A DNA stretch of 64,000 nucleotides from Burkholderia pyrrocinia (GCF_003330765.1 NZ_CP024902.1:2418001-2482000), one strand, 5' to 3'. Shown: positions 28,253-37,730, counted from the first letter of the stretch. A program made the numbers and translations. The notes: generated by a model not told the origin, from the letters alone.

Positions 28253-28887
28253 ATAGCCCTGTCACCACCACTCAGGAAACCGTCTTTGTCGTCGACGACG
28301 ACGAGGCTGTACGGGACTCGCTGCGCTGGCTGCTGGAGGCGAACGGCTATCGCGTGCAATGCTTCTCGAGCGCGGAGCAATTCCTCGATGCATACCAGCC
28401 GGCGCAGCAGGCCGGCCAGATCGCGTGCCTGATCCTCGACGTCCGGATGTCGGGCATGAGCGGCCTCGAACTGCAGGAGCGCCTGATCGCCGACAATGCC
28501 GCGCTGCCGATCATCTTCGTCACGGGTCACGGCGACGTGCCGATGGCCGTATCGACGATGAAAAAGGGTGCGATGGACTTTATCGAGAAACCGTTCGACG
28601 AAGCCGAGCTGCGCAAGCTTGTCGAGCGGATGCTCGACAAGGCCCGAAGCGAAAGCAAGAGCGTCCAGGAACAGCGTGCCGCGAGCGAGCGCCTGTCGAA
28701 GCTGACCGCGCGCGAGCAGCAGGTGCTCGAACGGATCATCGCGGGCCGCCTGAACAAGCAGATCGCCGACGATCTTGGCATCAGCATCAAGACGGTCGAG
28801 GCGCACCGCGCGAACATCATGGAAAAGCTCAACGTCAACACGGTGGCCGACCTGCTGCGCCTCGCGCTGTCGAAGAAGCAGGCCTGA
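28249..28887 (+). CDS. FixJ/NarL-type response regulator
   Basis: 212 residues, ATG overlapping the kinase stop (ATGA). The receiver domain holds the acidic pocket DDDE near residue 16, the phospho-Asp in LILDVRMSGMSG and the Lys of EKPFDEAEL. A helical linker and a LuxR-type helix-turn-helix follow (LTAREQQVLERIIAGRLNKQ, then TVEAHRANIMEKL). This is the FixJ/TodT/StyR arrangement. No obvious target gene lies next to it; it reads toward folD and away from aceE. Confidence 0.92.
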   Translation: MNSPVTTTQETVFVVDDDEAVRDSLRWLLEANGYRVQCFSSAEQFLDAYQPAQQAGQIACLILDVRMSGMSGLELQERLIADNAALPIIFVTGHGDVPMAVSTMKKGAMDFIEKPFDEAELRKLVERMLDKARSESKSVQEQRAASERLSKLTAREQQVLERIIAGRLNKQIADDLGISIKTVEAHRANIMEKLNVNTVADLLRLALSKKQA

Positions 28888-29051
28888 GCGTTCGCCGGCC
28901 GCGGCGGTGCTGGCCGCCCGGCCCGGGGCCTGTTCACGCCGATAACGGGCAGGCCCTTGCCGCCCCGCGCGATGCGGCCCACTCGCGCGGCGGCAGCCTT
29001 TCCTCCCGGCGCGCGAGCGCCGCGGCCATGACGCTTCCCGCTTGTTCGCTG

Positions 29052-29079
29052 TCGGACGGCAGCAGGCGAACGGTATAAT
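29052..29079 (+). promoter_or_regulatory. Candidate folD promoter
   Basis: A perfect TATAAT (29074-29079) with a weak -35-like TCGGAC (29052-29057) 16 bases upstream, 70 bases before the folD ATG. The -10 is persuasive, the -35 is not. Confidence 0.4.
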
Positions 29080-29148
29080 CGCGTGCTTTGCTGCGGCACT
29101 TCGGGTGCCGCACGCCCGCATTCCAACTTCCCGGCAGGACCCAGTACC

Positions 29149-30006
29149 ATGACAGCCCTCCTCATCGACGGCAACGCCCTTTCGAAGACCTTGCGCGCGC
29201 AGGCCGCCGAACGCGCCGCCGCCCTGACCGCACGCGGCCACCAGCCCGGTCTCGCGGTGATCCTCGTCGGCGAAAACCCGGCGAGCGAAGTCTACGTACG
29301 CAACAAGATCAAGGCGTGCGAGGACAACGGTTTCTTCTCGCTGAAGGATGCGTACCCGGCATCGCTGTCGGAAGCCGACCTGCTCGCGCGCATCGACGCA
29401 CTGAACCGCGACCCGAAGATCCACGGCATCCTCGTCCAGCTGCCGCTGCCCGCGCACATCGACAGCCACAAGGTGATCGAGGCGATCGCGCCGGAGAAGG
29501 ACGTCGACGGCTTTCACGTCGCGAACGCCGGCGCGCTGATGACCGGCAAGCCGCTGTTCCGCCCGTGCACGCCTTACGGCGTGATGAAGATGTTCGACGC
29601 GCACGGCATCGCGCTGCAGGGCGCGAATGCGGTCGTGATCGGCCGCTCGAACATCGTCGGCAAGCCGATGGCGATGATGCTGCTCGAAGCCGGCGCGACC
29701 GTGACGATCTGCCACAGCAAGACGCGCGACCTCGCCGCGCACACGCGCGAGGCCGACATCGTGGTCGCCGCGGTCGGCAAGCGCAACATCCTGACCGCCG
29801 ACATGGTGAAGCCCGGCGCGACGGTGATCGACGTCGGCATGAACCGCGACGACGCGGGCAAGCTGTGCGGCGACGTCGACTTCGCAGGCGTGAAGGAAGT
29901 CGCCGGCCACATCACGCCGGTGCCGGGCGGCGTCGGCCCGATGACCATCACGATGCTGCTGATCAACACGATCGAAGCCGCCGAGCGCGCCGCCGCGGCC
30001 GCCTGA
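29149..30006 (+). CDS. folD: Bifunctional 5,10-methylene-THF dehydrogenase / methenyl-THF cyclohydrolase
   Basis: 285 residues from ATG 29149; the frame is open to 29083, but [18 protein letters not shown] is the conserved start. FolD interconverts one-carbon tetrahydrofolate derivatives in the cytosol. The YVRNKIKAC (catalytic Lys) and PEKDVDGFH motifs are present, with the dinucleotide fold at [14 protein letters not shown] and the terminal PGGVGPMT signature. Confidence 0.96.
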   Translation: MTALLIDGNALSKTLRAQAAERAAALTARGHQPGLAVILVGENPASEVYVRNKIKACEDNGFFSLKDAYPASLSEADLLARIDALNRDPKIHGILVQLPLPAHIDSHKVIEAIAPEKDVDGFHVANAGALMTGKPLFRPCTPYGVMKMFDAHGIALQGANAVVIGRSNIVGKPMAMMLLEAGATVTICHSKTRDLAAHTREADIVVAAVGKRNILTADMVKPGATVIDVGMNRDDAGKLCGDVDFAGVKEVAGHITPVPGGVGPMTITMLLINTIEAAERAAAAA

Positions 30007-30257
30007 CCCCTGCCCGCTCAGCCGGCACGCTTCCGCGCGCCGGCGCCTCATCGGCCACACCGCGCCGGCCGCCTCTCGGCGGCCGCGTCGCCAGACGGCC
30101 CGACGCCCCGCATCCGACCCTGCGTCAATCGCGCCATTAGAAACTAACGATTGGAAAGCGCACGATGCGCCCCAATAATGTCGGTATCGGGCGCGATCGC
30201 GCCCTGCCGCCGTTACCCTTTTCATCCCGGTTCATCCGGCAACAGACAGGGAGTCTT

Positions 30258-32345
30258 ATGTCCGCCAGCGCCAACCCCAATCCGCTCCTCGACTTCTCCG
30301 GCCTGCCCCGCTTCGGCGAGATTCGCCCGGAACACGTGACGCCCGCGCTCGATACGCTGCTCGACGCAGCCAGCCGCGCGGTCGAGGCCGCGAGCGCGCC
30401 CGCGACGCCGTCGACCTGGGCTGCCGTCGTCGAGCCGGTCGAGCATGCGACGGAGCCGCTCGGTCGCGCATGGGGTATCGTCGGCCACCTGAACGCGGTC
30501 GCCGATACGCCCGAACTGCGTGCCGCGTACGGCGAAAACCTGCCCCGCGTGACCGAGTTCTGGTCGAGCGTCGGCCAGAACCTCGCGCTGTACGAGAAGT
30601 ACAAGGCGATCGCCGCGAGCGCCGAATACGCGACGCTGTCCGCCGAGCGCAAGAAGATCCTTGACAACGCGCTACGCGATTTCCGCCTGTCGGGCGCCGA
30701 ACTCCCCGAGGACCGGAAGCCGCGCTTCGCGGAACTGCAGGAACAGCAGGCCGCGCTGTCGAAGGCGTTCTCCGACCACGTGCTCGACGCGACCAACGCG
30801 TACGCGTACTTCGTGCAGGACGAAGCCGAACTGGCCGGCCTGCCCGGCGACGCGCTCGAGGCCGCCCGCGAAGCCGCGCAGCGGGACGACAACGCAGGCT
30901 GGAAATTCACGCTGCACTTCCCGTCGTATTTCCCGGTGCTGCAGTACGCGGACAACCGCGCGCTGCGCGAGACGCTCTACCGCGCCTATGCGACGCGCGC
31001 GTCGGAACTCGGGCCGCAGTACGGCGACGGCAAGGCCGAATGGGACAACACGGCGATCGTCGCCGACGAGCTGAAGCTGCGCCGCGAAGAGGCGCAGATG
31101 CTCGGCTACCGCAACTTCGCCGAAGTGTCGCTCGCGCCGAAGATGGCCGAATCGCCGCAGCAGGTGATCGCGTTCCTCGAGGATCTCGCGACGCGCGCGC
31201 GCCCGCATGCGGACAAGGACTGGGACGAACTGCGCACGTTCGCCGCGAAGGAACTCGGCCTCGCCGAACTCGCGCCGTGGGACGTCGCGTACGCGGCCGA
31301 AAAGCTGCGCGAGCAGCGCTACGCGTTCTCGGAAAACGAGGTCAAGCAGTACTTCCCGGAGCCGGCTGCGCTGAAGGGCCTGTTCACTGTCACCGAGACG
31401 CTGTTCGGCGTGCGGATCAAGCCGGACGACGCGCCGGTGTGGCACAAGGACGTGCGATTCTTCCGCGTCGAAAACCGCGACGGCTCGCTCGTCGCGCAGT
31501 TCTATCTCGACCTGTACGCACGCGAAGGCAAGCGCGGCGGCGCCTGGATGGACGACGCGCGTTCGCGCGCGAAGCGCGGCAGCGACGTGCAGACGCCCGT
31601 CGCCTATCTCACCTGCAACTTCTCGGCGCCGGTCGGCGGCAAGCCTGCGTGCTTCACGCACGACGAAGTCATCACGCTGTTCCATGAATTCGGCCACGGG
31701 CTGCACCATATGCTCACGCGCGTCGACGAGCTCGGCGTGTCGGGCATCAACGGTGTCGAATGGGACGCGGTCGAGCTGCCGTCGCAGTTCATGGAAAACT
31801 TCTGTTGGGAATGGGATGTGCTGTCGTCGATGTCGTCGCATGTCGACACGGGCGCCACGCTGCCGCGCGAATTGTTCGACAAGATGATCGCCGCGAAGAA
31901 TTTCCAGAGCGGGCTCGGCACGCTGCGCCAGATCGTGTTCTCGATGTTCGACATGCTGCTGCACGTCGACTTCGACCCGGCGGGCGCAACCGGCGTGACC
32001 GCGTTCGCGCGCGAGATCAACGAGCGCTACCACGTGATCCCGCAGGCGGCGTTCTCGCGCTGGCCGAACACGTTCAGCCATATCTTCGCGGGCGGCTACG
32101 CGGCCGGCTACTACAGCTACAAGTGGGCCGAGGTGCTGTCGGCCGACGCGTACGCGGCTTTCGAGGAAGCGGCCGCCGCGAGCGGCAGCGTGCTCGACGC
32201 CGCGACCGGCACGCGCTATCGCCGCGAAATCCTCGAGGTCGGCGGCAGCCGCCCGGCGATGGATTCGTTCAAGGCGTTCCGCGGCCGCGAGCCGCGGATC
32301 GATGCGCTGCTGCGCCACAACGGGATGGCCGCGCCCACGCACTGA
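30258..32345 (+). CDS. prlC: Oligopeptidase A (M3 zinc metallopeptidase)
   Basis: 695 residues from ATG 30258 (MSASANPNPL), with ribosome site CAGGGAG. A cytosolic zinc endopeptidase that degrades short peptides, including cleaved signal peptides. The catalytic HEFGH motif lies at residues 476-480 (HEFGHGLHHML), with the downstream ELPSQFMENF Glu. The length and C-terminus (GREPRIDALLRHNG) match the family. A clear terminator follows at once. Confidence 0.95.
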   Translation: MSASANPNPLLDFSGLPRFGEIRPEHVTPALDTLLDAASRAVEAASAPATPSTWAAVVEPVEHATEPLGRAWGIVGHLNAVADTPELRAAYGENLPRVTEFWSSVGQNLALYEKYKAIAASAEYATLSAERKKILDNALRDFRLSGAELPEDRKPRFAELQEQQAALSKAFSDHVLDATNAYAYFVQDEAELAGLPGDALEAAREAAQRDDNAGWKFTLHFPSYFPVLQYADNRALRETLYRAYATRASELGPQYGDGKAEWDNTAIVADELKLRREEAQMLGYRNFAEVSLAPKMAESPQQVIAFLEDLATRARPHADKDWDELRTFAAKELGLAELAPWDVAYAAEKLREQRYAFSENEVKQYFPEPAALKGLFTVTETLFGVRIKPDDAPVWHKDVRFFRVENRDGSLVAQFYLDLYAREGKRGGAWMDDARSRAKRGSDVQTPVAYLTCNFSAPVGGKPACFTHDEVITLFHEFGHGLHHMLTRVDELGVSGINGVEWDAVELPSQFMENFCWEWDVLSSMSSHVDTGATLPRELFDKMIAAKNFQSGLGTLRQIVFSMFDMLLHVDFDPAGATGVTAFAREINERYHVIPQAAFSRWPNTFSHIFAGGYAAGYYSYKWAEVLSADAYAAFEEAAAASGSVLDAATGTRYRREILEVGGSRPAMDSFKAFRGREPRIDALLRHNGMAAPTH

Positions 32346-32379
32346 GCGCGCCGCCCGGCGCGTCCGGCAGGATCGACAG

Positions 32380-32403
32380 GCACCGCTTCGGCGGTGCTTT
32401 TTT
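32380..32403 (+). terminator. prlC terminator
   Basis: GCACCGC (32380-32386), a TTCG tetraloop, GCGGTGC (32391-32397), then six T residues. It abuts the dinB stop codon on the other strand. Confidence 0.88.
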
Positions 32404-33542
32404 CATGGCGCGGACGATTCGTCGTCGAACAGCGAAAACTGCCCGTGACGCTCGGCCGTGTCCTCGTCGATGCGCACGCCGACGCCGAGCAGCCGCACCG
32501 GCTGCGCGCGCCGTTGCAGCCCCTTCGCGAGCAGCGTGACGGCCGTGTCCGCATTCGTCGCGTCGGCCACGCACTCGACCGTCGTACGCTGGAAATCGGC
32601 GAAGCGGATCTTCACGTACAGCTTGCGAATCGAGCGCGCGGCGCCCGCGCGGTCGATCCGCACGTCGAGTTGCACGACGAGGCGGCGGATTTCGTCCGCG
32701 CATTGCTCGAGCGTCGTGAGGTCGGTCACGTAGGTCGTCTCGACGCTGACCGACTTGCGCTCCTGGTCGGCCTGCACGGGCCGCTCGTCGATCCCGCGCG
32801 ACAGTTCGTACAGCCGCCGCCCGAACGCGCCGAACTCGCGGTGCAGGTCGATCAGCGGCCAGTCGCGCAATTGCGCGCAGGTCTGGATGCCGAGCCGGTC
32901 GAGCCGCGTGGCCGTCACCTTGCCGACGCCGTGCAGCTTGCGCACCGGCAGCGCCGCGACGAACGCGTCGATCTCGTGCGGCCGCACGACGAACAGGCCG
33001 TCCGGCTTGTTCCAGTCGGACGCGATCTTCGCGATGAACTTGTTCGGCGCGACGCCGGCCGACACGGTCACGCCGACCGTGTCGTGCACGCGCTGGCGGA
33101 TCTCCCGCGCAATCAGCGTCGCGCTGCCCTGGCACCGCTCGGACCCGCTGACGTCGAGGTACGCCTCGTCGAGCGACAGCGGCTCGACGTCGGGCGTGTA
33201 GTCGCGATAGATCGCCATGATCTGCCGCGACGCCGCCCGGTACTTGTCCATCGCCGACGGCAGGATCAGCAGGTCCGGGCACTTGCGCATCGCCAGCGCC
33301 GACGACATCGCCGAATGCACGCCGTAGCGCCGCGCCTCGTAGTTGCAGGTCGCGATCACGCCGCGCTGGTCGGGCCGGCCGCCGACCGCAAGCGGCCGGT
33401 TGCGCAACGACGGGTCGTCGCGCATCTCGACCGACGCGTAGAAACAGTCGCAATCGCAGTGAATGATCTTGCGCGCGCGCGGCAGCGCGTCGCCCGGCGG
33501 CGGCGCGTGCGGATCGGCTGGCGGAATGATGGTCGGGTTCAC
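32403..33542 (-). CDS. dinB: DNA polymerase IV (Y-family, translesion)
   Basis: 379 residues from GTG 33542 (MNPTIIPPAD). The frame is open to 33659, but the SOS box at 33553-33568 would then be inside the gene, so the GTG start is preferred. The catalytic carboxylates are in HCDCDCFYASVE (Asp30, Asp32) and SLDEAYLD. The helix-hairpin-helix part (KLHGVGKVTATRL) and little-finger domain follow. An SOS-inducible, error-prone polymerase. The N-terminus is about 25 residues longer than E. coli DinB. Confidence 0.93.
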   Translation of the reverse strand: MNPTIIPPADPHAPPPGDALPRARKIIHCDCDCFYASVEMRDDPSLRNRPLAVGGRPDQRGVIATCNYEARRYGVHSAMSSALAMRKCPDLLILPSAMDKYRAASRQIMAIYRDYTPDVEPLSLDEAYLDVSGSERCQGSATLIAREIRQRVHDTVGVTVSAGVAPNKFIAKIASDWNKPDGLFVVRPHEIDAFVAALPVRKLHGVGKVTATRLDRLGIQTCAQLRDWPLIDLHREFGAFGRRLYELSRGIDERPVQADQERKSVSVETTYVTDLTTLEQCADEIRRLVVQLDVRIDRAGAARSIRKLYVKIRFADFQRTTVECVADATNADTAVTLLAKGLQRRAQPVRLLGVGVRIDEDTAERHGQFSLFDDESSAP

Positions 33543-33552
33543 GGTGCCGATA

Positions 33553-33568
33553 CTGTACAAAAACACAG
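33553..33568. promoter_or_regulatory. LexA (SOS) box at dinB
   Basis: CTGT-N8-ACAG with an A-rich core, a full match to the LexA consensus, ending 11 bases before the dinB GTG. It would also cover the -10 region, so repression is direct. Confidence 0.82.
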
Positions 33569-33746
33569 TGCCGGTTTCAAGATCGCCGTGCAAACACGCC
33601 GGCTCGCCGGGAACCCGACATTCGCCAGCATTGACCACTCGTACCGAACCCGCGTTCACCTCCGGGCATGCGGCATGCCCCGCGCCGGTCGATCGGCAGG
33701 CATCGCGCGTTGCGGTGCCGTTGCCCTCTCGATCGCGACGGTCCGC

Positions 33747-34895
33747 TTACATACGGACCACGTCCGCCACCGTCTTCTTGCGATCCTTGAACTGATAGAT
33801 CGTAATCGCGGCATGCTTCAGGTCGCCGTGTGCGTCAAACGAGATCTTCCCTGTCACGCCGTCGTACTGCGTCGAAGGCATCGCCGCGAGCACCTTCGCC
33901 CGATCGGTCGACCCGGCACGCTGGATCGCGTCGTAAATGACATACACCGCATCGTAGGCGAATGGCGCGTACGCATCGATCTGCGTTTGATAGCGGGCGA
34001 CATAGCGGTTGCTGAAATCCTGCCCTTTCGGCATCTTCGAGAGCGCGAGCCCTGCCTCCGAGCACACGAGATTGTCGATCGCATCGCCGGCCAGACCGAC
34101 CATCTTGTCGGTGCATGCGCCGTCTCCGCCGAGCACGCGCGCACGGATGCCGAGATTCGCGGCCTGCTTCACCAGCGGGCCCGCGGTCGCGTCCGACCCA
34201 CCGTACATGATCACGTCGGGCTGAAGGCCCTTGACCTTCGTCAGGATCGCACGGAAGTCGATCGCCTTGTCGTTCGTCGCCTCGCGCGTGACGATCCGGG
34301 CACCCGACGCTTTCGCCGCCTTCTCGAACTCGTTCGCAAGGCCTTGTCCGTAAGCGGTCGAATCGTCGATGACCGCGATGCGCGTCGCGTGAAGCGTGCC
34401 AATCGCGTACCGGGCGAGGGCCGGCCCCTGCATCGCGTCGGTTGCCACCAGGCGGAACGCCGTCTTGTACCCCTGCTGCGTGAAGACCGGATTCGTCGAC
34501 CCCTGCGATATCTGCGTGACGTTCGCGTCGCGGTAGATGCGGGAGGCCGGGATCGATACGCCGGAGTTGATATCGCCGACGACCGCGACGACGCCGTCGT
34601 CGACCAGCTTCTGGGCAACCTGCGTGCCCGTGCGCGGGTCGGCCGCATCGTCCTGCGAATCGAGCTGGAAGCGTACCGGCTTGCCGCCGACGACCGGATG
34701 CCGGCTGTTGATTTCGTCGATCGCGAGGCGGGCGGCATTCTCGCTGTCCTTGCCCATGTTCGCCAGTTGCCCGGTGAGCGGCGCAGCATGGCCGACGAGT
34801 ACCACGGTCTGATTGTCCGCACGGGCTTGCACACTTGCCGCGACGAGTAGAACGGCGGCGCCGACGAGCGGCAGGCGAGGAAAATTGGGCTTCAC
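33747..34895 (-). CDS. Periplasmic branched-chain amino-acid-type ABC substrate-binding protein
   Basis: 382 residues from GTG 34895, preceded by a GGAG ribosome site; an ATG at 34961 would add 22 polar residues before the signal peptide. The signal peptide covers residues 1-26 (cut after ARA). The mature part is a LivK-like type I binding fold (VVLVGHAAPLTGQLANMGKD; GDINSGVSIPAS). No permease or ATPase gene is adjacent, so it must borrow an ABC transporter or act as a sensor. Divergent from a LysR gene that probably controls it. Ligand unknown. Confidence 0.88.
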   Translation of the reverse strand: MKPNFPRLPLVGAAVLLVAASVQARADNQTVVLVGHAAPLTGQLANMGKDSENAARLAIDEINSRHPVVGGKPVRFQLDSQDDAADPRTGTQVAQKLVDDGVVAVVGDINSGVSIPASRIYRDANVTQISQGSTNPVFTQQGYKTAFRLVATDAMQGPALARYAIGTLHATRIAVIDDSTAYGQGLANEFEKAAKASGARIVTREATNDKAIDFRAILTKVKGLQPDVIMYGGSDATAGPLVKQAANLGIRARVLGGDGACTDKMVGLAGDAIDNLVCSEAGLALSKMPKGQDFSNRYVARYQTQIDAYAPFAYDAVYVIYDAIQRAGSTDRAKVLAAMPSTQYDGVTGKISFDAHGDLKHAAITIYQFKDRKKTVADVVRM

Positions 34896-35217
34896 GGGCG
34901 ACTCCGGTATCGAAGTGATCGAACGGCGCAGTCGCGATGATGTCCATTCATCCGACCGCATGCAGCCCAGTGTTCAATCGCCGAAATTCGGCGTCCAACA
35001 ACAAATTGCGTTCGCCGCCCACAAATAAAATCTATCGTGCCGCACGGCCGCCATTGGAAAATCGTCGAACGCCGCAGCCGATCCTGGCCGACTCGTGCAA
35101 GTGCGGCCGCCCTCACCCGACAAGATTTTCCTTGATCGAGCCAACACTTTTTCTCGCTACAACGGCGAACGCATCGCGTTAAACTGCCGCTCAATCCCGC
35201 AGCGTTGGGCGTGCGAC
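34896..35217. other. Divergent control region, binding protein / LysR gene
   Basis: 322 bases without a gene between two divergent starts. The clearest feature is a perfect seven-base-arm palindrome CGCCGAA-A-TTCGGCG (34979-34993), a candidate LysR operator placed before the binding-protein gene. Promoter hexamers are not convincing on either strand. Confidence 0.45.
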
Positions 35218-36165
35218 ATGAACATGCGTTTTCTCGAGACCTTTGTCTGGCTGGCACGCTTGCGCAACTTTCGCCTGACTGCCGAACGCATGCATGCGAC
35301 CCAGGCCGCCATATCGAGCCGTATTTCCGCCCTCGAGCAGGAAATGGGCGTGCGGCTGTTCGACCGGGGACCACGAGAGGTCACGCTGACCCAGGTGGGC
35401 ACGAAGGCGCTCCCCTTTGCGGAACAGATCCTCAAGCTGAATCAGAACATGCTCGACAGCGTCGGCGACCGGTCGAAGATTTCCGGGCTGCTGAGGCTCG
35501 GCGCGGTGGAATCGATCATTCATACGTGGCTGCCCGAATTGCTCAGGCGCGTACGCGACGAATACCCGAATCTCACCATCGAACTGACCGGCGACACCTC
35601 GTCTCACCTGGTTGCCCAGCTTGCCAGCGGTCACATCGACGTGGCCCTGCAGACCACGCCGGCCACGGGTGCGGAAGCGTCGAGCATCATGCTCGGCAGT
35701 CTGCCCATGTGCTGGATCGCGAGTCCGTCGCTCAGCATCTCGGACGAGGCACTTTCAGAAGCGGAACTCGCTGCATTCCCGATCATCGGATTCGCACGCC
35801 ACTCCCTGCCGCACACGTTCCTGGTCGATCTCTTCGAGTCGGTCGGCGAACCCACCGCCCAGATCAATTGCATGTCGTCGGTCGCGGCGATCATCCACAT
35901 GGTGGTCGACGGCTTCGGCATCGCCGTATTACCGAGTGCGTTCGTCATGAAGGAACTGGCTGCCGGACAACTGCAAATGCTGAAGGTCACGCACCGCGTG
36001 CCCGCACTGCCGTTGATCGCCGCGTACCGTCGCAATCCGGACACCCTCCTGCCGGAATCGATCGCTCGACTGGCGCTCGCCGTCATGCTCGACTTTGCGC
36101 TTGCGAACGGCCCGCAATTTGCCCTTCTCCCCGAAGTCGACAACACGTCGCCCCCCAACCTTTGA
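35218..36165 (+). CDS. LysR-family transcriptional regulator
   Basis: 315 residues from ATG 35218 (MNMRFLETFVWLARL); the frame is open upstream to 35095, but the helix-turn-helix fixes the start. The N-terminal winged helix (about 1-65) includes TAERMHATQAAISSRISALE. The effector domain (about 90-300) has LRLGAVESIIHTWLPELL. It lies 15 bases before an AllA-like gene on the same strand and diverges from the orphan binding protein, so it likely controls both. Confidence 0.9.
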   Translation: MNMRFLETFVWLARLRNFRLTAERMHATQAAISSRISALEQEMGVRLFDRGPREVTLTQVGTKALPFAEQILKLNQNMLDSVGDRSKISGLLRLGAVESIIHTWLPELLRRVRDEYPNLTIELTGDTSSHLVAQLASGHIDVALQTTPATGAEASSIMLGSLPMCWIASPSLSISDEALSEAELAAFPIIGFARHSLPHTFLVDLFESVGEPTAQINCMSSVAAIIHMVVDGFGIAVLPSAFVMKELAAGQLQMLKVTHRVPALPLIAAYRRNPDTLLPESIARLALAVMLDFALANGPQFALLPEVDNTSPPNL

Positions 36166-36180
36166 TCCGGAGCGACGCTC

Positions 36181-36711
36181 ATGGGCACGACACAGCGCAT
36201 TTCAATTCAGCCGCTCACTCCCGAGGCGTGCGCACCCTACGGCACGATGCTGGGCAAGCCGCCCAGGATCGACAGCAACGTACCCGTGTTCCTGAGCGAG
36301 GCGTCCGATTTCTGGCGCGAACATCTTTTCGACCCAGGCACATCGGACAAAGCGGAAATTCTCTGGGTGCGATACCGCAATGGCGACATGCGCATCAACT
36401 CGCTCGAAACACACCGTCTCACCGAGCAGGCCATCGTCCCGCTGACAGGTTCGGTCATTCATGTCATGGCCTGCTCGGCCCCGGATGGCACACCGGACAT
36501 GGCAACGCTACGTGCATTCCGCATTGCTCCGGGAGCCGGCATGGTGATGCGGCCTCACACCTGGCATACGACGCGCGTAACGCAGCCCGAGGTCGCCTGC
36601 CTGATGCTGACCCGTCCGTCGACGACAGGCGATCTCGTCGTCCACCTGCGGACCGGAGCGCCGGCATGCGAAAGCGAAATCCGCGCGATCGCGCCGCACT
36701 GCATCGATTGA
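36181..36711 (+). CDS. Ureidoglycolate lyase (AllA)-like cupin protein
   Basis: 176 residues. It resembles AllA along its length: an N-terminal APYGTML, a central EQAIVPLTGSVIHVMAC, then TLRAFRIAPGAGMVM and HTWHTTRV, a cupin-like metal or ligand region. AllA splits ureidoglycolate into glyoxylate and urea at the end of purine/allantoin breakdown. No allantoinase or allantoate amidohydrolase gene is nearby, so the substrate may differ. Fifteen bases after the LysR gene, it probably shares its transcript. Confidence 0.7.
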   Translation: MGTTQRISIQPLTPEACAPYGTMLGKPPRIDSNVPVFLSEASDFWREHLFDPGTSDKAEILWVRYRNGDMRINSLETHRLTEQAIVPLTGSVIHVMACSAPDGTPDMATLRAFRIAPGAGMVMRPHTWHTTRVTQPEVACLMLTRPSTTGDLVVHLRTGAPACESEIRAIAPHCID

Positions 36712-36826
36712 CCGGCTTGCAGGTAGCCAGCACCGTACCGGCCCGCTTTGCGCGAAGCGTACCGCCGTGCGCGTGCAGCGGCCCCTATACTCGTCTGCCG
36801 CGACACACGAAACGCAAAGGTGACGA

Positions 36827-37519
36827 ATGAAGACGATCGGATTGATCGGCGGGATGAGCTGGGAATCGTCGGCCGAGTACTACCGGCTGATCAACCGCCA
36901 CTCGAAAGCGCTGCACGGCGGCCACCACAATGCAAAGAGCGTGCTGGTAACGGTCGATTTCGCGGAGATCGAAGCGCTGCAGCGCACGCACGACTGGCCC
37001 GCGCTCGGCGAACGGATGGCCGGCGCCGCGCGGCAGCTCGAAGCGGCCGGCGCCGATCTCGTCGTGCTGACGACCAATACGATGCATCGCGTGCACGACG
37101 CGATCGAAGCCGCGGTGACGCTGCCGTTCCTGCACATCGCCGATCCGACCGGCGCCGCACTGCGCGACGCGGGCGTCGAGCGCGTCGCGCTGCTCGGCAC
37201 GCGCTACACGATGGAGTTGCCGTTCTACGCGGAGCGGCTGCGCGGGAAGTTCGGGATGGAGGTGCTCGTGCCGGACGAACGCGGGCGCGACGACGTGCAC
37301 CGGATCATCTACGACGAGCTGTGCCACGGCATCGTCGACGCGGCGTCGCGCGCGACGTACGTGTCGATCATCGAAGGACTGGCGAAGCGCGGCGCGCAGG
37401 CCGTGATCCTCGGCTGCACGGAAATCACGCTGCTGATCGGCGCGGACGATTCGCCGCTGCCGGTGTTCGACACGACCGCGCTGCATGCGAAGGCGGCAGT
37501 CGACTGGGCGGCGCGCTGA
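36827..37519 (+). CDS. Aspartate/glutamate racemase-family protein (YgeA-like)
   Basis: 230 residues. The family interconverts L- and D-amino acids with two acid/base residues. Here the first is Thr83 (TTNTMH), not the cysteine of classical aspartate racemase; the second is Cys197 (GCTE). The same Thr83/Cys197 pair is known in E. coli YgeA, a broad, low-activity racemase, so this copy is most likely of that type. The N-terminus MKTIGLIGGMSWESS is typical. A hairpin terminator follows. Confidence 0.88.
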   Translation: MKTIGLIGGMSWESSAEYYRLINRHSKALHGGHHNAKSVLVTVDFAEIEALQRTHDWPALGERMAGAARQLEAAGADLVVLTTNTMHRVHDAIEAAVTLPFLHIADPTGAALRDAGVERVALLGTRYTMELPFYAERLRGKFGMEVLVPDERGRDDVHRIIYDELCHGIVDAASRATYVSIIEGLAKRGAQAVILGCTEITLLIGADDSPLPVFDTTALHAKAAVDWAAR

Positions 37520-37538
37520 TCGCGCGCAGAAAACAAAA

Positions 37539-37559
37539 AACCCGGCATGGAGCCGGGTT
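37539..37559. terminator. Terminator between the racemase gene and tRNA-fMet
   Basis: AACCCGGC and GCCGGGTT arms around a five-base loop, preceded by an A tract. It can end the plus-strand racemase transcript and the minus-strand tRNA transcript. Confidence 0.7.
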
Positions 37560-37612
37560 CTTGTCGACGAGGCGCGCATCGGTCATATGCGCTGCACATC
37601 GTCTGGTGTGCT

Positions 37613-37689
<77 letters not shown>

Positions 37690-37701
37690 TCAGAGAAATA
37701 A

Positions 37702-37730
37702 ATTATAGGGTGATGAAGCACTTACGTCAA
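37702..37730 (-). promoter_or_regulatory. tRNA-fMet promoter
   Basis: On the minus strand, -35 TTGACG (37730-37725) and a perfect -10 TATAAT (37707-37702) are 17 bases apart, putting the start about six bases before the mature tRNA end. Confidence 0.88.

Noticed and set aside
33664..33680. GGGCATG-CGG-CATGCCC dyad as terminator of the binding-protein gene
   Set aside because: No T tract follows on the minus strand. It may be chance in GC-rich sequence.
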